In this document: in pieces, positions 35,959 to 49,739 of the stretch
How the letters are laid out: the number at the start of each line of letters is the position of its first letter
Numbering within the stretch: the first letter of the stretch is position 1
DNA from: Hysterium pulicare CBS 123377
Lineage: Eukaryota > Ascomycota > Dothideomycetes > Hysteriales > Hysteriaceae
Direction of reading: 5' to 3'
Assembly (NCBI GenBank): GCA_000467715.1
Contig: AJFK01000162.1
Span: 24,901 to 88,900, forward strand
DNA length: 64,000 nt
Position numbers and translations under genes: made by a program
Notes under the pieces: generated by a model
Database searches by the model: none
Told to the model about the DNA's origin: nothing
Seen by the model: only the letters and a program-made list of their open reading frames with translations

Positions 35959-38019
35959 ATGGCATCTCAGCAGTCTGTCAAGCCGCCGCTCTCTCCATGG
36001 CTGGCCATATCGTTTGGATGCTGTGCATCCCCGGATAATCGTGAGAATGAGGATGAGGTGGGCCTGAGGGGAAATCGTAGGTTCTTTCTTTCCTCACACT
36101 ATCTCTATAAGCTTCATCGAGTTGCGGGCAATGAGAAGCAAGGCTGCAGGTCAAGCTTCTCCGAGCATGAAGTCTTCCATACTCCTGTCGTGGCGTCAGA
36201 GAACGACGTCAAGTATGTTTATTCTATCATGCATCTAAGCTAACCTCCACTCCTAGCTACCGAGATGCGCATATGCTACGATCAACCGCGCATCGTCCCA
36301 GCACCACGCGCTGAGGCCGAACACCCACGACCACCAACGAGTCATTCTATGAGCCAACATATCTCACAATGGGTCTCAACTAGTCGTGAAATGGCCTCTC
36401 GCGCATCAGTCCGGACAAGTTTCTCCCCGATCAATCGGCCACGGACGTCTCAATCCAAAGCTCGCCCAAGCATCTCGCGCCCTACAGACTTTAGGAGATT
36501 CGACGGGCTGGATAACATCGAGGGCCTCGACAGCATGGTCGAAGAAGCGCCCGAGCCCATCCGACGTAGAAGAAGCTTCAGACCATTGGAGCTATCCATC
36601 TACCTCCCTGAAAACCGCCTATCACCACTCCCAGATTTCGCCCAGATCGAATGGGACAATTTACCAGCAGAGCTGCCAATTCCCGCGCAGGCACGCATCC
36701 GACAGTCATCGAGGACCAATTCGATTGCATCTAATCCGTCAACTTATCTCATCCAACGCAAACCCGTTGGATCTAATAGATCGAGCATCCAGAGTTCTAT
36801 TTCTCGTCCGACTTCCGTTTTACTTCACCAAGAAGAACCACGACAATCAGAGTATCTAGCCAACACTTCCATCCAGCGCTCAAACACCCAAACCAGTTCT
36901 CTTACTTCTCCCCGCCCGCTAATATCGCGCATCCCATCCCCCTCCCCCTCTCGTGCCCGCTCAAACACCGAACCCGCCTCCCTCCTCTCCCGCCGCAGTT
37001 CCCTCCGCCGCGCAAAAACAGACGTAGACGAAGCCATCCGCGAACTCAACACGATCGTCGAAGAACGACGCGCCGACGCCCTCTTGAGATCCGGAAACCC
37101 GTCCCCCGCATTCTCAACCATGCCTCCTCCATCCCCATCCCACCACATCCCAGCCATAGCGCCCAGTCTACGGATGCACGTCCGCTCGGAAACGCTCTCA
37201 GATATCGGCTCTGCGTTTTCCGTACCGCTGACTTCGAAAGCGCTGCCCGGGACACCCGAGGCTCTGTCTCCTTCAGGGATATACACGCAATCGACGAGTC
37301 ACAAACAGACGAAATTGCGACTCGTGCCGCCGGCTCTACCACGCGCGAATACAGCGCCTGGGCCCCTGACGTCAAATCCGATAACGCCGCCTACGCCAGG
37401 ACTACCCACGCCCACAACACCAATAGCGCGTCTAGGCGCCTGGTTAAAACGCTCGCTACCATCAACACCCACAACCCCTTCCTTCACCTCTTTCTCCTCT
37501 TTCAGATCCCCCCAGGATAAAAACTCCCCGCCCGTCCCACCCCTCCCTTTCTACCAGTGCACCATCCCCGGAAGCTCCCAACCGGGCATCTTGGGCATGC
37601 AAAACAGCAGACCATCAACAGGCCGTTCCTCGCCCTCGCACATGCGCCAACATTCCACGGAAACGGCTACCGTGACGCTGAATTCCTTCCCCAGCACCCC
37701 GGCCCTGAGTTCGCGCGCCGCGTCTCCGGAGCCGACTATCTTGACTACGCCTGGGAGTCCCGAGACGCCGGCGACGGAGTTGGGAGAGTTGGGTGCGGGG
37801 ATGGAGGGGATGGAGAAGGAGAGGATTATTCGAACGGGGGAGGTGCTTAGGGGAAGGGGCAAGGCGAGGGGCTTGAGTATTGATGTTGTTGGGGATGACA
37901 AGGAGATTGAGCGGGGGTTGGAGACTGTGAGGTTGGTGAGGCCGCCTGTTTATGAAGTTGTGAGCAGGGGTGGGATGATGGGACCGAGTCCTGTTAGTCC
38001 TGTTGGTGTGGCGTTTTGA
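35959..38019 (+). CDS. Ser/Pro-rich fungal protein, function unknown
   Basis: Three exons (35959-36076, 36150-36212, 36257-38019) join in phase to 647 residues. The join produces a smooth N-terminus: MASQQSVKPPLSPWLAISFGC, a short linker, then TEMRICYDQPRIVP, which I take as a conserved block. The rest is largely disordered: Ser, Pro, Thr and Arg-rich, with repeated SRP, RTS and PTTP patterns that look like kinase targets. A short ordered-looking piece (FAQIEWDNLPAELPIP) lies near 190 and an amphipathic VDEAIRELNTIVEERRADALL helix near 318. The tail has KARGLSIDVVGDDKEIERGLETVRL. No enzyme motif or membrane span is visible. I infer a scaffold or signalling substrate, with low certainty. Confidence 0.8.
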
Positions 38020-41000
38020 GGGGGTGAGAAGGGAGGGAGGGAGACGAGGGAGTGATTGGGTTGGGGTGAGAAGCATGAGATGTGTTTGGAAGTGCGAAAT
38101 TTGAAGTCAGTGGTGGAAGAAGATCATCTTTTGACGAGGCGGGCCTGCTTGTGGTGAGGTGAGGTGAAGTTCACAAGATCATCGTCATTCATCCCTCCTT
38201 TCTATCCTCTCCTCGTCATCTCAAACGACACAGATCAAGACCAGGATTCAGCAGGAAAAGAAAGGAGGAGAACGACCGCCTCACCCTTTGCCCCACAAAG
38301 CCCCAACTTCCCCTACATCAGTGGCCGGTGAAACAGGCTTATACCCTCCGCTTGAACCAATCAAAGATCAGCGGAATGCCTGCCAGCCCCCTGATTATCT
38401 ACTTGCTTATTTCCCGCAATTGTTTACTTCTGCGAAGTTGTGCCTTAGGATTTAGAAATAGTGAGATTTCTATGAGTTACTTAATATGATTGATTGATTG
38501 TTTTCCAACCTTGGGATGTATTAAGTGCTTGGCTAGAGTGGTGTGATAGCTTGTTGATTACCGCAAGAGTGCAGAGAAGAGGCTGGGAAGTTCAGAGGGA
38601 GAGATTTCAGGGGAATAGGTGCGAGGCAAATGAATGTGTACGCCGGGAACGTTCGATATGAGGCTCCGTGCGAGTACGAGAGACGTAACAGTTGCCTCTT
38701 TTTTGTGCCACCGATCGTCATTAGCTGAATCAGTTGCCTCGGTGGTTTGGAAAGAAGAATTAAAGAGATCTCAGATGAAAGCGGTCATGTCCGTGAGCGT
38801 GAATATCACCTGATTTCAGAGAGAATTGACTTGAGCGCTGCGTTCGGGTGTTTTACTCCGGATCATCAGAGGTGAGTGGTCTCAGAAAAGAAGAATGAAT
38901 GCAGCGTAATGATGAGTTGTAATCGAAGACACTGGCAAGAATTCTCTTTTCCCTAGGTAAATGGAACAAGTGAATGAGGTAGGTATGAAGTCCCCATGCT
39001 GGGCACGGTGCGAAGTATGGAATCTAGAGCGTAATAGAAACCACTGTGCCCGAAAGGCTCGCAACACTCATATCAATTCCAGGATTACTCAGCTCTACCG
39101 CTCGGAGTAATGCTGACAAAACGTCACAAGGGCCGTCAATTCCATATCGGACATTTGACCAGAACCGGCTACGTACCCAGTAGTTGGCGAAAACCACTTT
39201 ATTGAGACGTCTCGTTTAAGTTTTTATAGGGAGGTTTGGGTCTAGACAAGGGTTAACGATGTGATTGTTGCCTTTTCGATGGTGTCCAGAGTGGAGTGGG
39301 CTGGTCAACCGAGTTTTTAGGTGTATGAGAATGCTCATTGGTTGCTGGTGTGGGGAGGTGAGATTTCTTTTCCAATGCACGCAATAGTGTGTCGAAAGAT
39401 AGGAAACTGTGGGGAAGGTTGGTCTTTTGGGCGGTTATTGAAGGCTATTGGGTGCCACGATTTTGTAGATCACGCGGATGTCTAGACTCCGAGGCATACC
39501 ACAGATTTCGCGCTCGAATCTCCTTCTTAGTTTAGCGATCCCTCAGTTTAGTTTAGAAAAATGAATCCAGCTATTTTGGTCGGCTTGGAAGGATCGTCTT
39601 TGTTTTCTTGAAAGCCGTACGTGTAGCGCGAGAGCAGAAGACAGACTTCGGTAGTCTAAAGCGGGAAACCGCTAGATGCGGAGTGGTTGAGCTTCTGACT
39701 GCTCGATTTGCCGATGTAGAGTATGTGGAAAGTATGAGACAGTTGGAAGGACCTGGCTGGTAAGACTGAAGCTCCGAAACGAACTGTCCGCACGGAATGA
39801 CCATATGCTGTTCGCAGCTCTTAATTCACAATGTGATCTTTCTCCGGCCATTCCAAGCAATGTCTTGTACGGTCTGTTCCAAATCTTGAATTCCTTGGGC
39901 AGAGTCTTGGAACGTCATTGCTTGGTATTGCATCTTGTGGTGGGTAGTCTACTGCATCCTCAAGACTGATCATGGAGCGTATGAGAAATTCGCATCCTTC
40001 ATATGCAGTTAAGTTCAAAAAAGGACTGATGTAAGGACAAATGAAACTCAGGGCCGATTGATGTGTGGGTGAAGATGAAACTGTTCAAGTCGTGACGTCG
40101 TACAGCTCGACTGACGACGCCGGCTCAAATCGAGGTTTGGATGTCTAAGTGATTAGGAAAAGAATGTCCTCTGACTAAAAATGGAAAATGGCATTGACGG
40201 GGAAGGCTCTCTCCTTCGCGGAATTTCGGTTTGGCCATTTTACCGATGGGGGAACCGTTGCATCTCTCTCCAACCATGATCGTCGACTAAAACTCCAGCA
40301 GTTCATGCAGGTGACCCGGACGCATACGTACCACCAGAGAACGATCTCAACTCCCAAAGGCGCAACGGACGCTCCGATGAGGCTTCACTTAACCTGGTTG
40401 CTGGAATTCAACCCTTGCCTCCTCAAAAGATGCGTGAACGCGTGTGTAACAGCCTGCAGCTAGAGCCCAGGAGCCCGGTCGATAGGGTGGTGATACAGAA
40501 AGGGATCTCAGTTATGGGTTTGGCCGGATCCAACCGAACACTGGAATGAGTGCTGGACTACCTTAATTGAGACTTCTGAAGAAAGTTTGAAACCCATCAA
40601 TGGCATGCTGTCGTGATTATTCATAGGAGGCTGATGAGAATCTCCATTGAATCTACGTGTCTGCGATGGTTCATGCAATGAAAAGTACGGACGGTATCTG
40701 CGATATCGGCGATGAACGCGGACCGGCGTGCAGTTGCAGCACGGCTTCCCAGAAACCAGGGGTATCCGCTCGATATCTCTCGTCAAAATTGCTGCGGTTA
40801 TGGTCGCTCCAAAGAATTACTCTGATGAATGAACGGGCTTTCCGTTAATGCCCAAGCATATCCATCGGGCGGGCAGTCGTTCAACGGGACGAACGACAGC
40901 CTGAGAACCTTACAATCAGCGCCTTGACCGACTCCAATGTATTCCTACTGAGGTGCAAATTGAATGTCAAATGGCTGGAGGAACTAAGAAAACACGGCCT

Positions 41001-44000
41001 ATTGGATGTAGCGAATGTAACGACAAAAGGAAACAGTAGTTGGATCTTGTGCAACAAATTGAAAGGACCAATTGAACTGACATGACACGAAACAGCAATG
41101 ACAGCATTATTTGCAAAAGCTTCTAGGATCTGTCGCACAAGCTGGGTCCGTTAGATTGGCACCACTGAACGTTTGCCTCACCAGTGCTTTCCCCTGGGCG
41201 ACGTGCCGGCAATAGTGTTCCAATTTTCTTTGCTGAGAAATTTCAAGTTGATGAAGGACCGGGTTCCCGTAGCAGAATGCAACCTCCCACTTGACGGATA
41301 GCTGCTGGAATTGATACCGGCTCCTGCACGTTTCAAGTGCGTGCGGAGACGAAGAATCCAAAGCCATGGGTACCGAACCGGCTTGTGGAGCCAAACATCC
41401 CAGTCACCAAGCCATGAAGCCACCGTGAATACGCACACAGAAAGCGGTGATGACTGAGTGCTCTCATGGCGTTAGTAATGCTCAAGTCCATGCTTCAGGG
41501 AATCTGGGTGGCGCAATATCCACAGCTGGGGCGTCCAGCAGTCTTGCTGAGAGGCTGCAGAATTCTGCAACGCACGAGATGGAGTACAAAGTAATCCGCT
41601 TGCGGGGGTCACAGCAGCTGATAAATGGCCCCAGCAAAGCTACTCGGTAGAGAAATCAAAGATCGATGGTGGAATGGGAGCCAAAAGGTTGGAATGTATG
41701 CGAGATGAGCACCTATCAACCTACGACTGTTGAATGAGCAAACGCCATGCGCCTGAGACTTCAGATTGGAGGTCGAACTCAAGCGGCGTCTGCGGCGCTG
41801 CACGTTCCCGTGGCCAGATTATGATAGTCCATTTGGCGGGTGCCCAGTATTGGTTGCAGAGAAGATGATGGCGAGGAGGAAGATGGCCAGAGGTGTCGGA
41901 GAGCCATACCACTGGTTCCTCGCGGTCCCGTGTTCTCGCACCCTCTGCCCGTTGCCGCAAAGGCTCGGTGAGCAGGCGCAGAGGCCGCGTCTGGCGGTGA
42001 CCGTGCCTGCATAAGTCGCCCAAGCTGCATAACCGACCGAGGGGGTGGTATGCAGCAGATCGTAGCGTGGCGATGCCAAACGCCCAAAGAGAGGGAAGAG
42101 GCTGTCTTTGAACGACGGGTTCGCTGCTTTGGGAGGATGCAGGCGGCTGACGTGCGATCGACACAGCCGCACGCCTCCCCCCAACCTCGCCCTTGGAAAG
42201 CAGCCGTACGTGGTAAAAGCGGAGGGTGATGCGGCATCAGCTTTCTAAGAATATATATGATGCTGCTGATGTCGCGACGAAACAGCCTTTCGGCGGGTAG
42301 ATATGCCAGCCCTCGCGCCGCTCACCACCATGCTTGCCCGGGCATGGAATCCACACCTCTGCACCTGGTGAGCGTGCTGCAACCACGTAGATGCTGCTTC
42401 GAGGCGGAATGCGCGACGAGCAGCTGGAGCAGTAAAGGCCATCCGCTGGCGCAAGGGCGCTGCGGTGCTTCTTTTAAAAGTTCTCAGCACCGTGGGCCCT
42501 CGTCGGAGCCAACACCATGACATGCCGCCGTTGCAGTCGCCGTGGTCATCATCCTTCGCGGACCTCCTGCTCTCATCATCCTCGCACACTCGCCGTCGTC
42601 ACGGTCTGCCTGCCTGCGGCCACAGCGAGACCCGAAGAGCGAGTGAGCGTGGTGGCCACAGCGGCAACAGGCACCCACGGACATTGCGTGTGGGATGGGC
42701 CTTTGACAGACGGCTTGGCGAGAGGGCTGGCGATGTGCGGTTGACATGGCAGCAGGCAGTCGTATAGGATGGCTTTTCAGGGTGATACCAGGACACTGTC
42801 AATATTGAATAGCTTCGTCGCAGTGTTTCCATCGTCAACTGCCCAAGTCCCAATCGTGCTGTGGTGCTGGATCGGGGCTGGAGGCGACATGGATGTGGAT
42901 TAAGGTTGCATGCAAGCCACGCCAGGAATAGATGCTCGATAATTCGCTTGTGCCGTCCTGCTCGGTGCTCACCACATCGCTCCCTGACGATGTGCGCCTT
43001 TGGACAACGGCATTGGCAGCCGCATTGTCGATGCCTCCCTTCCTGAGGGACTGTTACCCTCGACATGCTGCCAGATGGAGGCCCCGTTTTTGGCATGCCC
43101 GCAGAGGCTCAACCCGCCGAGCTTAGCAGCAGAGCATTGGCTGCCCCTCGGAGCCATTCACAATCGCAAGGAGCCTTTTCTGCAAGCTGAATGGCGCAGG
43201 GTCTTCTCTTTGCACGGCCTTCTTCACACTCCGTCATAATGTAGCGTGCTGATGCATCGAGGCTGCTTGGTCCATATATCACCGTCATCCGTCACCATCG
43301 TGGTTGGAGTTCTCTTCTGCTCTGGCTTTGCGTATACCGTCCCCCCAACTCTCGCTCGCTGTCTTTGCGCCATCATCTCCTTCACCTTGCTGCTTGCTGC
43401 TCTTCACGTCTCTCGTTTACCTTTTTCCTCGATTGCCTATTCCTTCGACCGACAGCGCCCTCGGATTGTGACTCAGCGCATTGGCCCGACTATCTGGCAT
43501 TCTTGCACCCTGCTCCGTTCCGTCTGAGTCTCCCTCCAGCCTCGAAACCTGGCCGCTTTATTCTTTGGAATTGCTCTGTCTCTGCCTAGCGATATTGTGC
43601 TGTCTCTCCAGCAGTCTCGCGTAAATCTGCCCTAGTGTGAAGGAGTGGTCCGCTGCCATCCGCTAGAAGAGGATTTACAAATTGCTGCTGAGCTGACAGC
43701 TGCGCCATACTCAGCCTAGACAGAGCCTCAGGGCACGGGTCCACAGCCTCAAGCACGTTCAAGAAGCATCAGGTAATCACGAGCTTTTTTTGTGACTCTT
43801 GGGTTCGCAGCCTTCCGAGGATCGCTCCTCTACCAGGTCGACGGTATCGGTAATCACCATATGTGATCCGTTGCAGTCCAAGGTCAGTCTGCTTGCACTT
43901 CCTTGCATATTCGCCGATCGTCGTCATCCTCTTCGGCCAATCCTGCCGTTTCCCAAGTCCCCGGAACAGTCACGCTTCAGACGGCCTCTATTAACCCGTC

Positions 44001-44104
44001 GTCTCCGCAGTCATAGCTCCACCATCCGTCCCGCCAGGCCTCGTCCAGCCCCACCGTTTCTGGATACACCCGAGCCCCATGTCTCTCACTTCTTTGTCCC
44101 TCAG
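38020..44104. other. long region without a recognised gene, upstream of Medusa
   Basis: About 6 kb carry only short frames with no family motif. Between about 41,700 and 43,250 the sequence is more GC-rich and overlapping frames of 90-165 codons occur on both strands, a usual sign of composition and not of genes. From about 43,250 on it becomes pyrimidine-rich, as in long fungal leaders. A non-coding transcript or a large control region for Medusa would fit; neither can be shown here. Confidence 0.45.
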
Positions 44105-44910
44105 GTAAGTGCTCTCTCAGTTGCTTGCGGAATGCGAAATCACAGCGCTGGAACTCATTGCTCATTGCAGGATCTGGCTATTGCACTGAATCAATTCTTG
44201 TTCGCCTGCGAATTCTTGCTTCAGCTTCCCGAAACCAGCAATACCAGGCGGCAGCAGTCTGCATTAGGCGAAATCAGGACTCACGACGTGGAAGACATAT
44301 ACTCAGTGCTCACTGTCCCCCTGCCCGGATGAATCTTCACTCTGAACACCTCTTTCATCTGTCTTGTGGCAGTGTATCTTTCTTAACCTTCTGGGTCACA
44401 AGGCCGACTCAACCAACCCCCCTTCATCTTCAAGTCAGACTGTTATCGCGTGTCTGTAACAGTTGCATGTTCTGTAGCAAGGCTTGTGCGTCTATTCCTC
44501 TGTCGAAACACTGCTTCACGACCGCCGGTTCCTTGCATGTCCTCACCGACTAGCAAGAGCCCTGTTTCCTATTGTTCAGCCCGAGCAGTACTGGCCTGCT
44601 CGAATCCGAGGATTTCGAAATACCGTCAAGCTGGCCTGCGTTGTTGGTAAACGCTATCAGGTACGTTTGTCTGCTTCCTGCTTTCGAGACAGTCGTAGGA
44701 GTCAGCCTTGTGGCACTGCGCTGCTGCCTACGCTTCGACCACAATTACAATTGCCTTCTAACTCTCTCAACACGAGTGTAGCCTGATAGCGTCAAGGCAC
44801 CGTTTATAGTAGGCGAGGACTGTGACTCTTCGGAGCTGCTGCTGGGTCAATACGGTCAAGACCTCGAAAGTGGTCCTCTGACCGTTGATCTATCGGTCAA
44901 TATCTCGTCC
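44105..44910 (+). promoter_or_regulatory. probable spliced Medusa 5' leader with upstream ORF
   Basis: Two intron-like segments with strong signals lie ahead of the start: 44105-44170 (GTAAGT to TTGCAG) and 44661-44781 (GTACGT, a perfect CTAAC branch site near 44757, and GTGTAG). Between them an ATG at 44329 opens a 74-codon upstream ORF ending at 44553. No ATG is seen between the second intron and the Medusa start. Such a leader would allow control at translation. Transcript data would be needed to confirm it. Confidence 0.55.
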
Positions 44911-47200
44911 ATGTCCGGTTACGGAAAGAGTCAGGAACCATATGTCTACGGTAAGTAATTGCACCTCAGATGACAAGTTTAGTCCGGCAAAATGCCACGC
45001 CTGATCGGATGGTCCCGGACTAGGCACACGTGAGAGCTAGTGCTTTGACTGACCACCCACCTTTTCAGACGCCGCAGCCACAAGACCGAATCAGCTCCCG
45101 AACTATGCTAGTTTTGCACAGCCTTCATTCGCCTCGCAATACTCCGACACGCAGGCGCGGTTACCCCATGAATCTTCGACGGGAGAGATGCCCTTTATCC
45201 CCAGCTCGACGTTCGAGTCACGCGGCTCAAGTGGTTATCAAGCGCAGTATCCATTTATTGATGCACAATCTCGTCATCTTCCTCCCGCACCCGAAGTAAC
45301 CTCTTACACGCCTTCAGAGGGCAGACATGGGGACAAGGTCATGATACACCTAAGAGCTAAATACGATCTCACCAGTCAGCAGTCGACCCTCTTCCGTATC
45401 ATGTTTGGACGTAAGAAGTGCTCCACTGTGCTCTCTAAGATCGACCAAGCAGACGATTACTTCCATTTTGCTCTCACCGCCGACGTCCCGCCTCACGATA
45501 TGACCGAATGTCTCGACGGATCGATGCGACTCCAGTTGACGATGGAGGACTTGTTCGGACGAACTCTGGACGTGTTTGAAGTCGGAGAGTTCACGTATGC
45601 AGATCTTGCGGCATACTCGGCCTACAATACCTCTCCAGATCTCGCACGGAAACGCAAATACTCGGCAGAAACCGGCGATACTCCAGACTACTTGAAATCG
45701 CCTGCTGCGAAGCGCTCCTTCTCCGAACGCCACTACGCGAAGCCGCGAACAGCCTCCAACACCTTCTCTACAGGCCACAGCTCTGTATCTCCCAATGTCT
45801 CGTATGTTCAACCGTCGTTACCAGCAAGTTACGGTTACCAGAGTGGATACGAGAGGCTCAAACAGCAACAGCCGTCTTCTTATACTCCTTCCTCAATGAA
45901 AAGCTTGTATGCATTGCCGTCTGGGATGGGTCTCTCTCAAGCCAATATCAAGACTCAGTCCCCAAGTTTGCCCGGATACAGCCCATACTCAAGCGTACAT
46001 CCAACGGGACGCAGTCCAGCATCGATCTCTGCAACACCAGGGAGGACGTCAGTCATGCCTTCTCCCTCGTCTCTTGCAACTCCGACTTTGATTAGAACGT
46101 CTACGATACCACCTTCGAATTCTGCAGCTACCCCAGTCTCTGGACAAGCCTTTAATCCATATCTGATGTACCCAAACTCCAAAGCGGTTCTCAAGATTGA
46201 TGGAGAGTTGGAGAAGATGGCTGATGATTGGACTCGAGATGAATGGGACGCCAAACGCCGCCTCGTACAGTTCCAAAGGACTCAATCAGGGAGCACAATT
46301 ACAGCATCGTTCAAACGCGTCTCACCGGAGACGCGCACACAACATAGCATTTGCGTAAGCTGCATCTTGTGGGAGGAGAAGCGGGAATGCTTCATTACTA
46401 GCGTGGACACCATTTACCTTCTGGAGTCCTTGGTGAATGTGCGATTCACTGTGGAGGAAAAGAACCGCATCCGACGCAATCTCGAAGGCTTTCGCCCTCT
46501 TACGGTATCGAAGGCCAAGCCGGATAGCGAAGAGTTCTTCAAGGTCATCATGGGATTCCCAAACCCGAAACCGCGCAATATCGAAAAGGATGTAAAGGTA
46601 TTTCCGTGGAAGATTCTCCCACATGCGCTCAAGAAGATTATCGGTAAATACGTAGGTGTTTGCCCTCATATATGCGCCTTGCATGCAGCTAATGTATCAC
46701 AGTCTGCAAGTTATTCCTCGACGGCCGGTACGCTGCCGGCTCCAATCTCCAGCAGCTATAGTAGCGGCGGACTCTTAGAGTCGACTGCAGACGTGCATCG
46801 CAATACTTCGCCACGATCCGTCGCAAGCTCGGCAGCATCCACGGCATACACGCCGACGCTGACTTCTACGAGCCTGTCGCCGCATATCAAATCATCAGCA
46901 GGACTGGAGGGATCAGCTGGTCAAGGCGTTCCGGTTCCCCAGCTAGACCCGACAGGACAAAGCATGAGTCATTGGGGAGCAAGTGCACACCATCAGGTAT
47001 CACAGTTCTCTTCGGGACTCCATCCCACGGGGCGTGGGTCGTGGGACTATGGAGCATTCTTAGACACCAGCCCTGCAACGGGACTGCCTTCAGCCGCGCA
47101 ATCACTGCAGCTGCAACGGTCGGACGTAACCGCCGAGCCAGGCCAGGTTCCAGGCAATGAGAGCTATCAAGCGTACGGTCAGCGGACTTCACGAGGATGA
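44911..47200 (+). CDS. medA: Medusa-type developmental regulator (medA/acon-3/Ren1 family)
   Basis: Three exons (44911-44950, 45069-46651, 46703-47200) give 706 residues. The family controls conidiophore shape and spore production in filamentous ascomycetes (Aspergillus medA, Fusarium REN1, Magnaporthe ACR1) and acts in the nucleus. The N-terminus reads MSGYGKSQEPYVYDAAATRPNQ by splicing. A conserved region at residues 65-150 (GDKVMIHLRAKYDLTS, FGRKKCSTVLSKI) is followed by a long Ser/Pro/Tyr-rich linker. The most conserved block, residues 400-541, has DWTRDEWDAKRRLVQFQR, ILWEEKRECFITSVDTIYLLESLV, FTVEEKNRIRRNLEGF and FFKVIMGFPNPKPRNIEKDVKVFPW. The last intron (51 bases) is a multiple of three without a stop, so its retention would add 17 residues. 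The rest is Ser/Thr/Gln-rich. Confidence 0.94.
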
Positions 47201-49739
47201 GTCGAGCGAAGGGATGGGTGCGAGTGGTGGGCTGGTGGGCTGGTGGAGCATCGCGAGTGGGTGTGCTGCACGTCCGGCTGATCTACGTCGATGATCATGC
47301 GACTCGGGAACTAGTCCGCCTTGGGTCGTTGGCGCCGTTTGCTCAACACCACCCTTCCCTTCACCCACCCCACCACTCTTCACATATACATTCTTGCATC
47401 GGGGTCTGTTTTCTACCTTTGTTTGGCTTCCTTGCTTCCACTCTCGCATCGTCTCTTTTCTTCCTCCTGCCTTGTTTCTTCGGCGTACGGCACCATAGAA
47501 GCCTCCTCTCACGAGACCCCCCGTTCTGGGGGAGGCAGTTCCACAATACCCAGGCTGGCTGGCGTTTGCGCTTTTATTTCGCTTTCTTTGTCTCATACCC
47601 TATCTGTACTACATGCTCACACATCTATTATGGCAATGGCGTCCGAGTGGGTCAGGTGGCAATTTACTACAGATATACGACCAATACTGGGGAACTTGGC
47701 ACGGGGTCGGAAGGATTGGAGCATCGCATCGGCGTTATTTTCCGTCCTCTTCTTCTTTTTCTTCTTCTCAACGCGCAAGTCTCGTGGCTTCGCATTTTAA
47801 TACTCATTTTCCCCTTAAACTATGGCGGCCTGTTGTTTTCGGCGGCTTCGAGATTCTAGCGTTCTTTCTCTTTCCTGCATCAGAATGGAGCTAAAGGATT
47901 GCATTAGGCGGGGTTATAGGCTGGTAAGCCGGCGGGGTTTCACTGGTGGGTGACGGGTATCATGTCGACCAGAGGATGCGGCGTTTTCTATTATTAGGCG
48001 TTCTACCATACTCTTTGCCATGAAGGCATTGATGAATGTAGTATTACATAGGGTACTTTTGACTTTTCCTGCTGTAGATCGATCGCAGCAACGCATTCTT
48101 CACTCGCTCCGCATCTTTCCATATATCTTGAATTTCCGAGAACACTCTTTACAGGTTAGCCAAGGCATTGTCACTTCCTCAAGCCCTTCATTCAAAACAT
48201 CTCACTTCTCCGGGCCATTCGCACCCGTTCAATCTCCCTAGCTCTTAACTCCGGAAAGTCCGACAAATCTAGATACACCTTCCCGCATTACTCTATCCTC
48301 GTTTCTCAGCTTATCTCACCAGTCACCCCAAGTCAGATACAGTATAATTCACAGCATGGGATTATCGTATACCGGAGAGTAGCCATCCGCCTTTCAGCCG
48401 ACCTTCCCTGCCCTGAGCCGGCCCACCTTCCTCAAATCCTCCACGTACGTAAGTTTGGTCTTGGCAACGTCCACATAAGATGCACGCTTGACATACGTAC
48501 GTTGAAAGCTGATCTTACGTGATTCGAGGAAGAAGGCGTAACATCCTACTACCTGGGTCAATACTTCGGATCTGAGCTTCACAATCAACGATACAATAAT
48601 CGAAGATCTAACACGACACGCAGCTTTTACGAGTGAACGATGACGAATGGGAACCCGATTGGTTGCAGGGATATGAGTCGTTTCATGTTCTGCTTAGTGC
48701 TGAGAAGGATGGGGATTGTTTGGTTTCATGTTCGTGCTTGTGCTTGTTACTATTTATTTGAGAGGGGAGCGAGATGTGGTAAGATTGTTTGCCCGAGTCC
48801 CGGTTGGGGGCTCTATCTTCGTTTTCGAAACGAGTCTCTTTCACACTTAACTCTCCTCACTCATGCAAAAGTGACTATAGACTAGGAAGATGAGATCAAG
48901 CCTTTAGTTCACACTTCCTTCGCTCATGATGAGGTAAGCTTTCCGTCCGCGTAACCCGAATTCAGTCCCGGGGGCCCTAGATCCACCCAATACTACACTG
49001 GCAGTTTCGGCCCCAAGGCATAAGATATTCCCATTCCATCTCCACTAATGAAACTTCTCCTCTCAAATTTTCCTCCCCGGTCTATATACTCAGCGCCAGA
49101 AGTCAAAGCTTCCTCACACCATCATATCATATCAGATCGCAGGATGTCAACTCAAAGTTCCCAGACCCGTCCAAGGTCACAAGTCACCGCTTGCAACCAT
49201 ACAAGATTGAAAAAGCGTTTCCTACGGTCTCCCAATGCATGGATCCAGAGTCGCTTTAGTGAACTGCGGGCCGAGCCTTAGCTTGAGCGACTCATTTGAT
49301 CGCGAGCGGCCGATTCTCAGTCAGTCGTCGGCGCAACCCCTTAACAATCATCGGCGGAAAGCTTACCCGGTCCAAAATCGTCTCTGTACTTCTGTAACTT
49401 AGTTTTCATTTCTACTTCTGTTCTCTGGGTTGAAGTATTCTGCGGAAGTATGCTGGTTGGTGTCGGGGCTGAGAAGATGTAGTTTCGGCCTTTCTTTCCT
49501 CCATGGGCCTATCCTGATCGAGGCATCGGTCTTCATTCCTCAGCGTATCCTTGCTCACATGTGGTTTAACCGATTATTGGCTTTCCCTCTAGCTTCCTTT
49601 TTGTATCTAATACAAAGTCAATTGGATTATTACTCCATTCAAGCTCATTATCAGTAGTCAATACGTCGACCCGGGAGCCAGAAAGGTTAAAGTCATCTCG
49701 AAAATTCAGAGAATCCTCCTCTTCGTCCCCCAGCTACTA
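47201..49739. other. intergenic, includes Medusa 3' region
   Basis: A pyrimidine-rich stretch at 47,340-47,800 allows overlapping open frames of up to 220 codons, with hydrophobic, Phe/Leu/Ser-biased translations of no recognised family. These are most likely 3' untranslated sequence. Beyond 48,000 nothing gene-like is seen. Confidence 0.5.

Noticed and set aside
41721-43126. Several overlapping open frames of 90-165 codons on both strands
   Set aside because: All frames are open together because the region is GC-rich; none shows a start, intron or family motif better than its competitors.
43773-43810. Third possible leader intron before Medusa
   Set aside because: At 38 bases it is shorter than workable fungal introns and has no branch site.
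47197-47859. 220-codon frame after Medusa
   Set aside because: It overlaps the Medusa stop, consists of pyrimidine-rich low-complexity sequence and translates into biased Phe/Leu/Ser/His text.
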